In this document: piece by piece, positions 54,385 through 61,039 of the stretch | Layout of the letters: every line of letters starts with the position of its first letter | Numbering within the stretch: position 1 is the stretch's first letter | The notes under the pieces: model-generated | Databases searched by the model: none | Seen by the model: the letters and a program-made list of their open reading frames with translations, nothing else | What the model was told of the DNA's origin: nothing | DNA from: JALORV01 sp963707445 | GTDB taxonomy: Bacteria; Pseudomonadota; Gammaproteobacteria; Burkholderiales; Burkholderiaceae_F | NCBI GenBank assembly: GCA_963707445.1 | Contig: CAVPPW010000050.1 | Coordinates: 186,001-250,000 of the forward strand | Direction of reading: 5' to 3' | Length of the DNA stretch: 64,000 nucleotides | Made by a program: the position numbers and the translations under genes

Positions 54385-54870
54385 ATGATCAAGCTCATCA
54401 TCCCTGGTTTCGGGCGGCTGGAAATAGCCCGAGTCGTGACCGACTACACGGGCACGCACTCTTTCAAAGGGATTGTGAGGAAAAGTGTCAGAACCCGACT
54501 CGCACAACTCGGCAAGCTGGTTGAGGTCCACGTTCTGACCATTGACACTTTCGGTAGCGCACGCCGTGAACTCGCACGGCTGCCCCTCGAACTGCACTTT
54601 CTGACCGCCGACCGACGTAATGACAAGGAGAAGCAACAGTTCGTGCTGAGGCATGAACCGAAGCGCGTGGCGGCGTTCGGCAACGGGACCATAGATCGGC
54701 TGCTGCTGAAGACTGTGCGCGACGCTGGGGGTCTCGCTGTGGCGGTCGACAACGGCGAAGGATGCGCGCTCGACGCGATTCTCAACGCCAATATCCTTAT
54801 CCACGGCTCCGAGCAGGCATTGGATCTTCTGCTTGAGCCGAACAGCTGCAAGGCGACCCTTCGCTTCTGA
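54385..54870 (+). CDS. soluble P-type-ATPase-like HAD protein (COG4087 type)
   Basis: 161 residues starting MIKLIIPGFGRLEIARVVTD. The HAD motif I reads DYTGT, close to the DKTGT phosphorylation motif of P-type ATPases. HVLTIDTFGSARRELARLP and the late AFGNGTIDRLLLK match the small soluble P-type ATPase-like family. In the last motif the usual Asn-Asp is Ile-Asp, so metal binding may be altered. It lacks any membrane part. Cellular role unknown. Confidence 0.75.
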   Translation: MIKLIIPGFGRLEIARVVTDYTGTHSFKGIVRKSVRTRLAQLGKLVEVHVLTIDTFGSARRELARLPLELHFLTADRRNDKEKQQFVLRHEPKRVAAFGNGTIDRLLLKTVRDAGGLAVAVDNGEGCALDAILNANILIHGSEQALDLLLEPNSCKATLRF

Positions 54871-54923
54871 GTCCACGCGGCAGACAAATACGGTTGTGGG
54901 TCGGGCAGGTGCAGCATTGCGTT

Positions 54924-54961
54924 GACCGTCCGCTTCTGGAGGGTCCAGCGTCCGCTATCGC
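54924..54961. repeat. degenerate boundary motif copies 3 and 4
   Basis: GACCGTCCGCTTCTGG and AGCGTCCGCTATCGC lie in tandem between the HAD-like gene and the recombinase. In inverted orientation both give the AGCGGACG core. Confidence 0.45.
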
Positions 54962-55011
54962 TCCCACATCGAGGCCTTCAGTCCTGCCTCGTAGTAGGCG
55001 CGATGTGCGGT

Positions 55012-55072
55012 ACCGGTCGACTGCAACACTCCTTCTGCTTACGCAGTGTATCAGTGTGTTGCATCGACCGGT
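55012..55072. repeat. 61-base imperfect inverted repeat upstream of recombinase gene
   Basis: The left arm ACCGGTCGACTGCAACACT (55012–55030) pairs with the right arm AGTGTGTTGCATCGACCGGT (55053–55072), with one extra base in one arm and two in the other. The spacer of 22 bases contains a small CTGC/GCAG hairpin. The 9-bp outer arms ACCGGTCGA/TCGACCGGT are perfect. No T-tract follows. A recombinase binding or crossover site is possible but unproven. Confidence 0.7.
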
Positions 55073-55233
55073 TGAATCCGCCGCCGAATGCGGCGTTTGC
55101 GACGCGTTCATTCCGAACAGCGATCAGGAATTTTGCAGGGCTCGTCCAAAAACCGTAAGTCCTGCTTTCGGTGATCCACCTGTCGAAGGGAGAGGTGCAA
55201 CGTGCGGCCCCATTCCGGGGATAGGAGATACCG

Positions 55234-55857
55234 ATGAACCTGGAACAGGCCACCGACGCAAAGCAACCGTGGAACAAAGGAAAGACTATCGGCCAGAAGG
55301 CGCCCTTCAAGCCGAAGGAGATCTGGGTCATTCGAACTCGACTTGAGATGGACGGTCGGACGCGTGATCTCGCGCTCTTCAACTTGGCAATCGACAGCAA
55401 GCTGAGGGGTTGCGATCAAGTCAACCTCGGAGTCAATGACGTCTGCCACGGCGATCGCGTCGCGAACCGAGCCATCGTCATACAGCGGAAGACGCGGCGC
55501 CCGGTACGTTTCGAAATCACGCCTCCGACCCAGCGCGCCGTAGACGCATGGATCAAGAAAGCTGGACTGAAAGCTGGCGACTTCTTGTTCCCCAGCCGAG
55601 CCCACGCAGGATCGCACCTCAGTACTCGGCAGTACGCCCGCATCGTCAAGGACTGGGCCGAGATGAGCGGTCTGGATGCATCTGCTTATGGGACGCACTC
55701 GATGCGCCGCACCAAGGCGTCGATCATCTACCGCCAGACGAAGAACCTGCGCGCGGTGCAGCTTCTGCTTGGTCACAGCAAGCTCGACAACACTGTCCGC
55801 TATCTTGGCATCGAGGTCGACGACGCGCTGGAGTTGGCGGAGGCTATTGATGTCTAG
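55234..55857 (+). CDS. short tyrosine recombinase/integrase (catalytic domain only)
   Basis: 207 residues, intact. The catalytic set is complete: Arg58 in SKLRGCD, Lys86 in VIQRKTRRP, His155 and Arg158 in GTHSMRRTK, His181 in LLLGHSKLDNT and nucleophile Tyr190 in VRYLG. The usual N-terminal core-binding domain is reduced to about 30 residues (KPFKPKEIWVIRTRL-like). Such short integrase-family proteins are scattered in proteobacteria with unknown targets. Neither IntI-specific insert nor excisionase is seen. Confidence 0.85.
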   Translation: MNLEQATDAKQPWNKGKTIGQKAPFKPKEIWVIRTRLEMDGRTRDLALFNLAIDSKLRGCDQVNLGVNDVCHGDRVANRAIVIQRKTRRPVRFEITPPTQRAVDAWIKKAGLKAGDFLFPSRAHAGSHLSTRQYARIVKDWAEMSGLDASAYGTHSMRRTKASIIYRQTKNLRAVQLLLGHSKLDNTVRYLGIEVDDALELAEAIDV

Positions 55858-55943
55858 TGGCTGACGCTGCGATTGACTGAGGACGCGCAGCCGGTTCCGG
55901 CGCTCATCGAAGGGCAGCTCGATTGGCGCCGGTTGCCGCCGCC

Positions 55944-56001
55944 TGGCCAATTGCCGACGAGCGGCGGGCACTCAGAATCGCCGCAAAGCGGACGTTCTGA
56001 A
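55944..56001. repeat. degenerate boundary motif copies 5 and 6
   Basis: TGGCCAATTGCCGACGAGCGG (55944) and GCAAAGCGGACGTTCTGAA (55983) lie between the recombinase and the TIR gene. They supply the clearest examples of both halves of the motif. Confidence 0.55.
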
Positions 56002-56104
56002 GAGTGCGAATCCCGTGGCCCGGTTCGGTCCGAGGGGCACTTTCGCCGGCGCCCGTTCTAGACTGCATTGACATCGGAGCTCATCAGCCAAACGAACCAG
56101 CCAG

Positions 56105-57466
56105 ATGGCTGACGTCTTTCTTTCCTACGCACGCGTGGATAAGGAGTTTGTGCAGCTTCTCGATCGGGGGCTGCGCAAGCGAGCGCGGGACACCTGGGTC
56201 GACTGGGAGAAACTTCGGCCTGCCGAAGAGTGGATGGCCGCGATTTACTCCGCGATCGAGTCGGCTCAAGCGTTTGTCTTCATCATCAGCCCCGATTCGA
56301 TAGCCTCCGAGGTCTGCCACCGCGAACTCGCCCACGCAGTTGAGCACAACAAGCGGTTGATTCCGGTCGTGTGCCGCGAGGTATCGGCGACCACGGTTCC
56401 GCCGGCGCTGCGATCTCTAAATTGGATCTTTTTCCTGAACGGCGATCAATTCAAGACTTCTCTCCAAAGGCTTGTGTCAGCGGTTGATACGGATCTCGCC
56501 TGGGTCCGCATGCACACGCGGCTTCTGACGCGCGCCATCGAGTGGAAGGAGAATGACCGTAGGGAGAGTCTCCTGCTCCGTGGCGATGACCTGGCCGCTG
56601 CCGAGCAAGCGCTCGCGGATTCGGGCGACAAGGAGCCCGTGCCAACCCGACTGCAGCGCGCCTACGTACAGGCAAGCCGAGACAAGGCTTCGCACGACGC
56701 GCAGCAACGGGAACTCGCGGCCCGACTCGATGGGGAGCTAGAGGCCGCTAAGCGGGTTCAGCTTGGGACATTTCCCAGTCCGACGGTGTTCTCCGACGAG
56801 AAGCGATTTAGCCTCTTCGCCCACACGGAGCCGGCACGTGAGGTCGGCGGTGATCTTTATGACTTCTTCCGGCTCGACGATGATCGCCTCATGTTATTCA
56901 TCGGCGATGTCTCGGGGAAAGGGCTGCCTAGTAGCCTTTTTGCAGCCGCAAGCAAGGCGTTGATCAAGAGCGCCGCGTTGCGGCATGGCGGAGATGTGGC
57001 GGCTGTCATGCAGGAGGCGAACCAGGAGATTGCCCGCGACAACTCCGAGTCGCTATTCGTTACGTTGCTCGCGGGAATCCTCGATGCTCGCAGCGGGCAA
57101 TTCGAATACTGCAACGCCGGATTCGAGCCCGCGTACCTGCTTCCCGGCAAAGAGCGGCCCGTGAGCCGGCTCCTCGGAGCGAACGGGCCACCCCTGTGTG
57201 TGATCGACGATTTTCGCTATGAGGCAGGGTGCTATCAGATGCGCCCGGGCGAGAAGCTGTGCCTCTTGACGGATGGCGTAGTTGAAGCCATGAACAGTGG
57301 CGGTCTCACATACGGGCGGGCGAGACTCGAGACGCTGCTTGTAGGCCTCCGTCGTGCAACCGGGCCGTCTGAAGTCGGCGAGGCGATCCACCGCGATGTG
57401 ACAAGGTTCACGGCAGGCGCCGAGTCTGTCGACGACGCGACAATTCTAATTCTGTGCTGGCACTGA
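56105..57466 (+). CDS. TIR domain–SpoIIE/RsbU-type PP2C phosphatase fusion
   Basis: 453 residues, intact. Residues 1–130 are a TIR domain (ADVFLSYARVDKEFVQLL, FIISPDSIASEVCHREL) with Glu74 at the NADase glutamate position. Residues 135–200 form the linker seen in other bacterial TIR proteins (EWKENDRRESLLLRGDDL). A short coiled segment ending AAKRVQLGTFP leads to a SpoIIE-type phosphatase domain (230–453) with metal Asp residues at 250 (GGDLYDFF), 268 (GDVSGKGLPSS), 390 (LLTDGVVEAM) and 443–444 (VDDAT). It probably couples a TIR signal to Ser/Thr dephosphorylation; defence or stress roles are inference. No partner kinase or anti-sigma gene is adjacent. Confidence 0.88.
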   Translation: MADVFLSYARVDKEFVQLLDRGLRKRARDTWVDWEKLRPAEEWMAAIYSAIESAQAFVFIISPDSIASEVCHRELAHAVEHNKRLIPVVCREVSATTVPPALRSLNWIFFLNGDQFKTSLQRLVSAVDTDLAWVRMHTRLLTRAIEWKENDRRESLLLRGDDLAAAEQALADSGDKEPVPTRLQRAYVQASRDKASHDAQQRELAARLDGELEAAKRVQLGTFPSPTVFSDEKRFSLFAHTEPAREVGGDLYDFFRLDDDRLMLFIGDVSGKGLPSSLFAAASKALIKSAALRHGGDVAAVMQEANQEIARDNSESLFVTLLAGILDARSGQFEYCNAGFEPAYLLPGKERPVSRLLGANGPPLCVIDDFRYEAGCYQMRPGEKLCLLTDGVVEAMNSGGLTYGRARLETLLVGLRRATGPSEVGEAIHRDVTRFTAGAESVDDATILILCWH

Positions 57467-57851
57467 CTAACGGCCACTTAATCTCTGCTGCTCATCTCCC
57501 AAGGGCAACAATCGGCCATTGTGTTGAAAAACTCGCTTGAGGTCCTCGAGTAGGCATCAGTTCGAAAACTCGACCTCTCAGACGGCCGGATCGACGACGC
57601 CCTCGGTTATGTTCGGAGGCGAGAATTCGGAGTTTTTCAACAGAATCGGCCGATTGCAGACGGAGCGTTGTGCCCACAGAATTGCCCAATAGCGGAAGTG
57701 CCCTTGCTCAGCGAGCGCGGGCAACGGAACCCCGCTTCGCTCCTTGCACAGGTACCCGCTGTACAAACACAGATAAGTCCGTAGACCTTTGCCACCAAAG
57801 AGCGCTGCACTGAATCCAGCGCCCCCTCATTCGCTCACGGAGATCATCCAA
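57467..57851. other. 385-base intergenic region holding motif copies and a MITE-like element
   Basis: No reading frame of note. It contains the 126-base element at 57518–57643, boundary-motif copies at 57644–57669 (AATCGGCCGATTGCAGAC) and 57681–57699 (ATTGCCCAATAGCGGAAGT), and TAACGGCCACTTAA immediately after the TIR gene. The SWIB gene's promoter presumably lies after 57720. Confidence 0.6.
57510..57651. mobile_element. MITE-like element (57518–57643) with 8-bp flanking direct repeats
   Basis: Inverted repeats GTTGAAAAACTC (57523–57534) and GAGTTTTTCAAC (57630–57641) are perfect over 12 bases. Identical 8-mers AATCGGCC flank the element at 57510–57517 and 57644–57651, as a target-site duplication would. 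The 126-base body has no coding capacity, so it depends on a transposase elsewhere. It sits inside a GGCC-type boundary motif. Confidence 0.7.
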
Positions 57852-58151
57852 ATGGCAACTGCCAACAAGGCTATCGCGAAGAAGGCCGCTCCGGCCAAGA
57901 AGCGCGCGCCCAGCGCTGCCTTCATGAAGCCCATGACCCCCAGCGCTGCACTTTCAGCCATCATCGGCGACCAGCCCATGCCGCGCACCGAGGTCACCAA
58001 GAAGGTGTGGGATTACATCAAGAAGAACGATCTGCAGGACAAGACCAAGAAGACCATGATCAATCCCGACAGCAAACTCAAGCTCGTTGTCGGTGTCAGC
58101 CCGATCAGCATGTTCGGCATGACCAAGGAGATCAGTAAACACCTCAAGTGA
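57852..58151 (+). CDS. SWIB/MDM2 domain-containing protein
   Basis: 99 residues: a Lys/Ala-rich N-terminal tail (KAIAKKAAPAKKRAPS) and a SWIB domain (MTPSAALSAIIGDQPMPRTE, VWDYIKKNDLQD, INPDSKLKLVVG). Bacterial stand-alone SWIB proteins with histone-H1-like basic tails are thought to bind DNA or chromatin-like structures; the function is not established. The ATG at 57852 is chosen because upstream codons lack domain similarity. Frame intact. Confidence 0.88.
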   Translation: MATANKAIAKKAAPAKKRAPSAAFMKPMTPSAALSAIIGDQPMPRTEVTKKVWDYIKKNDLQDKTKKTMINPDSKLKLVVGVSPISMFGMTKEISKHLK

Positions 58152-58234
58152 AAGCACAGATCTGCCGTTACAAGCCCCGATTCGCTTAGGCACACGTTTG
58201 GTTGGGCGCTGACGACTGGGCGGTTGTCGCAACA

Positions 58235-58254
58235 CGGCCAATTGCGGACCTGAC
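58235..58254. repeat. degenerate boundary motif copy 9
   Basis: CGGCCAATTGCGGACCTGAC, between SWIB and DUF3144. It is the most complete GGCCAATTGCGGAC copy. Confidence 0.55.
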
Positions 58255-58319
58255 TGGTCGAGGTGAGAATCGCCTCACAGCAGACATGTAGTCTGTCCGA
58301 GCTCCGCTAGGGAGGTTGC

Positions 58320-58607
58320 GTGCCGAAGGACATTGACGACAAGTTCTACGAGCGCGCTGACGCGCACATACACCTCTCCAATGAGCAGATAGCGGACGTC
58401 GGGCGTGGCAACGCGAGCGCCTCAATGATGTACGCAGCGGCTCGCTTCAACGCATGGGTCAGCGCCTGTCGCTTCTCGACGACGGACGAGATGGCTGCCG
58501 CTCGCGAGGAAGAAATCGAATACTTTGTCGATCAGTACCGGGGGATGCTCGAAGAGAACTTCGACGACTATGTCGAAAACTTCTCCAAGTACATGACGGT
58601 GGACTGA
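58320..58607 (+). CDS. DUF3144 domain-containing protein
   Basis: 95 residues from a GTG start, with GGAGG 6–10 bases upstream. DDKFYERADAHIHLSNEQ, MYAAARFNAWV and DQYRGMLEENFDDYVENF are typical of DUF3144, an acidic helical family of unknown function in proteobacteria. No signal or membrane segment. Frame intact. GGCCACAACCGGCC-type motif sequence follows its stop. Confidence 0.82.
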   Translation: MPKDIDDKFYERADAHIHLSNEQIADVGRGNASASMMYAAARFNAWVSACRFSTTDEMAAAREEEIEYFVDQYRGMLEENFDDYVENFSKYMTVD

Positions 58608-58710
58608 GGCGCGGCACTAAGCGGCCACAACCGGCCGTCCCAGACACCTCGGCAATTCGCCCTAGAGCAGACGCCCTTTGCAGGGCGCCCTGTCCCAATC
58701 TCGAGGGACC

Positions 58711-58887
58711 CTAACGCACCGCGAATCCACCCGACGCGCTGGTGCTGGCCCGCACGATGTAGACGCCGTTGCCGATGTACTGCAGGTCGACAGCGTCGAA
58801 TTGGCCTCCCTCAACCGCACCCGCTGCGCCTATCGAGGTTCGCAGAATCGAGGCCGTCGATAGGCTACCGAGAACAAAGTCAAACAC
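58711..58887 (-). CDS. short hypothetical frame, possibly a gene remnant
   Basis: A 58-codon frame from a GTG at 58887 to a TAG at 58711, reading VFDFVLGSLSTASILRTSIG and AVEGGQFDAVDLQYIGNGVY. It has a protein-like composition but no recognised domain, and the same frame stays open further upstream without an ATG. It could be the 3' end of a decayed gene. Confidence 0.25.
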   Translation of the reverse strand: MFDFVLGSLSTASILRTSIGAAGAVEGGQFDAVDLQYIGNGVYIVRASTSASGGFAVR

Positions 58888-59059
58888 GAGCGCAGTAAGA
58901 AGGCGTGGAAGATCAGAATTCTCAGGTCCAACGCTTTCGGGGCCACGACTGCCAAAGCGCTGTTCAAATTGCGGCTTGCGAGTGCAGCGCCTTGGGCGTC
59001 AGCATGTGGGCCATGGCGGCGCTCGGCCATCCCGTCGACATCCTGGGAAACCCAAAAAA

Positions 59060-59093
59060 CGACGCGCTCCAGCATTTCTGCGGGAGCGCGTCG
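59060..59093 (-). terminator. hairpin downstream of the secreted protease gene
   Basis: Inverted repeat GACGCGCTCC/GGGAGCGCGTC around a short loop, preceded on the plus strand by AAAAAAC (59055–59061). On the minus strand this reads as a stem followed by GTTTTTTGGG, an intrinsic terminator about 20 bases past the protease stop. Confidence 0.7.
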
Positions 59094-59110
59094 GTACAGG
59101 CGAGTCGCAG

Positions 59111-59966
59111 CTAGTGGCTGTTAATCCACTTCAGGACATCGACCTGGTCGAGACGGTAGGCAAAGTCGGTGCCGCGGCAGAGAGCGTTCAGGCCGAAGGA
59201 CGTCACTGCAACGATCAGGTTGGAGCTCGGCCCGCCCAGGAACACCGGCCCGCCGGAGTCGCCCGAGCAGGTGCCGCCGCGCCCGTTGCCGTTGCCCTGC
59301 GTCTGTAGGTTGAAGCCGTCGGTATAGCGCGCTTCCGAGGTTAACCAGCGTGGATTGCGCCATGAGGCGGACGCGAAACGAGATATTCGATAGCGCAGAA
59401 TGCTGGTTCACGCTCAGGCTCAGCCCGTATCCGCTGACAGTGAAGACGGTGTCCTTTTTGCCGCGCCCCTTGTCGAGCCCGTTGAGCACACCCGCCTGCG
59501 GCAGCTCGCCGTACTCCGGCAGTGCGATCGGCTGGTCGAGGATCACGAGCCCGACGTCTCTCGTGTTCGGAAACCCCGCGAAGTCGGCGAAGCCATAGTT
59601 GAAGAGCTGGCTCGACGTCGCGCACACGACGCCCAGCGTGCCCGGCGCGCAGGTGTTCGGATAGCCGCTGACGGGGTCGACGCCCGTCGCCGGGTCGAAG
59701 TTCTTGCCCGCGTCCTGCTGGAAATAGACGCGCGCCGAGGCGGCGCCTTCGGCGGTATCGGCGCAGTGTCCGGCCGTCACGAACTTGGTCGGGCTGATGA
59801 GCGACCCGCTGCAGCGCCAGAGGAACTGGCCGGCGGAGTCATAGAACACCACCAGGCCGACGAACGGATGCTGGTTGTCGTCCACCCAGTTGCCGGTGAT
59901 GGCAAACGCCGGCGTTGCAAGCGTGCCGGCCAGGGCGACGAGAATCACTGCAATTGATTTGCGCAT
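59111..59966 (-). CDS. secreted trypsin-like serine protease (one frameshift)
   Basis: Signal peptide MRKSIAVILVALAGTLATPAFA, then a chymotrypsin-fold domain. The catalytic His is in FVTAGHCAD, Asp in NTRDVGLVIL and Ser in CSGDSGGPVFLG. The last needs a one-base removal near 59335, after STLVNLGSA. Corrected length is about 284 residues ending VLKWINSH. Cys pairs fit an extracytoplasmic, disulfide-bonded enzyme. It is the only confident minus-strand gene of the accessory region. Substrate unknown. Confidence 0.85.
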
Positions 59967-60042
59967 GGGCCAACCTCTCCAATTCGGCTGTTGGAAGGCA
60001 ACTATAGCTGCCCGGCCCAGTGTGGCAAGGACTACTAGCTGA

Positions 60043-60058
60043 TGTCGGCCAATTGCTG
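60043..60058. repeat. degenerate boundary motif copy 10
   Basis: TGTCGGCCAATTGCTG, upstream of the protease and between it and ChaC. Confidence 0.45.
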
Positions 60059-60212
60059 CCTATCCGATTCCCCGCCAAAATTGCGCGAAAGCAGACTACC
60101 GGCGCGTCTGACGCTCGGCCCACCGATAGCGGCAGCGAGGCGACTCGGATATAGGCGCTGGTGCGACTGCTGAAGTGGACCGGCTGTCCGACTAACTGCT
60201 ACGCCTGGCGTC

Positions 60213-60899
60213 ATGGACCTCACCCCCGAGCTGGTCGCGCTGGTTCACCGGCACATCCAGGACACGGGCCCCGATCCGGATCGGCAGCCGCTGACCGACG
60301 AGGACTACGACCAGCTCCTGTCTACGCTGCTCCTCGCCCGACCGGCGGCGTCGCCGGTCTGGGTTTTCGCCTATGGATCACTGCTCTGGAAGCCGGCTTT
60401 CGCTCATATTGAGGAGCTGCCTGGACACCTAATCGGATGGCACCGCTCGTTCTGCTTCCGCCAGAAGCGGTTTCGCGGGACTCCGGACTGCCCGGGGCTG
60501 ATGCTGTGCCTCGATCGCGGTGGCGAGTGCCGTGGACTGCTGCTGCGGTTCGCCGAAGACACGCTAGAACGCGAGCTGCAGAAACTGCTCCGGCGCGAGG
60601 TGACGTTAAAGCCGGCGAACCAGGGGCCGCGTTGGGTCCGTGTGCGAACGCTCCACGGTGCCGTGACGGCGTTCGCCTTTGTTTGCAACCGGCAGTCGCC
60701 GTCCTACGTCGGCAAGCTGCCACCCGACCAGGTTGCCGACATCCTGGCGGTCGCCTGCGGCCACGTGGGTTCTGGTGCCGCCTATCTCTACGAGACCGTG
60801 ACGCGCCTGCGCGCCTTGGGCATCGAAGACCGCGGCCTGCGGCAGCTGCAGTCGCTAGTGGCCCAGCGCATCACACACGTCAACGACAACGCTGTCTGA
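60213..60899 (+). CDS. chaC: ChaC-family gamma-glutamylcyclotransferase
   Basis: 228 residues, intact. The BtrG-like fold is marked by WVFAYGSLLWKPAF, SFCFRQKRFRGTPDCPGLML and CRGLLLRFAEDTLEREL. ChaC enzymes cleave glutathione to 5-oxoproline and Cys-Gly, so this would adjust cytoplasmic glutathione. The ATG at 60213 follows no strong ribosome-binding site. A motif variant lies shortly after its stop at 60977. Confidence 0.92.
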   Translation: MDLTPELVALVHRHIQDTGPDPDRQPLTDEDYDQLLSTLLLARPAASPVWVFAYGSLLWKPAFAHIEELPGHLIGWHRSFCFRQKRFRGTPDCPGLMLCLDRGGECRGLLLRFAEDTLERELQKLLRREVTLKPANQGPRWVRVRTLHGAVTAFAFVCNRQSPSYVGKLPPDQVADILAVACGHVGSGAAYLYETVTRLRALGIEDRGLRQLQSLVAQRITHVNDNAV

Positions 60900-60976
60900 T
60901 GCCGAGTAGTGCAGCGCGCGACGGGATAAGGCGGAGTCAGATCAGTTGGAGTGACCGCGATGTGGTGACATACCGC

Positions 60977-60997
60977 ACCGCCGCCGACGGCCAATTT
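60977..60997. repeat. degenerate boundary motif copy 11
   Basis: CCGACGGCCAATTTCGGTCAT, between ChaC and the IS110/IS1111 element. Last copy seen before the mobile elements at the right. Confidence 0.45.
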
Positions 60998-61039
60998 CGG
61001 TCATAGCTCGGCGGCTACGGATCGCCTGATAGCAATGGG

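Larger units (their letters stand above)
54871..55233. other. 363-base intergenic region with repeats upstream of recombinase
   Basis: No credible reading frame. It holds two boundary-motif copies (54924–54961), the large inverted repeat at 55012–55072, and an AAGGGAGAGG-type purine run near 55177 well before the recombinase start. GGAGAT at about 55226 is the likely ribosome-binding site of the recombinase. Confidence 0.6.
58608..59110. other. 503-base region with little coding content
   Basis: Apart from a boundary-motif variant at 58619–58643 and a short minus-strand frame at 58711–58887 (listed separately), I see no credible gene. A lysine-poor stretch rich in GC with a GCGCTC inverted repeat (GACGCGCTCC/GGGAGCGCGTC, 59060–59093) lies just beyond the protease stop and may be its terminator hairpin. 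Confidence 0.5.

Noticed and set aside
58769..59308. Plus-strand frame of 179 codons across the protease 3' end
   Set aside because: It runs antisense to the conserved protease C-terminus and has no domain.
52786..60899. Region interpreted as a classical integron cassette array
   Set aside because: The recombinase lacks the length and the IntI-specific insert, and the repeats do not show the standard GTTRRRY attC core; only a looser, motif-bounded model is kept.
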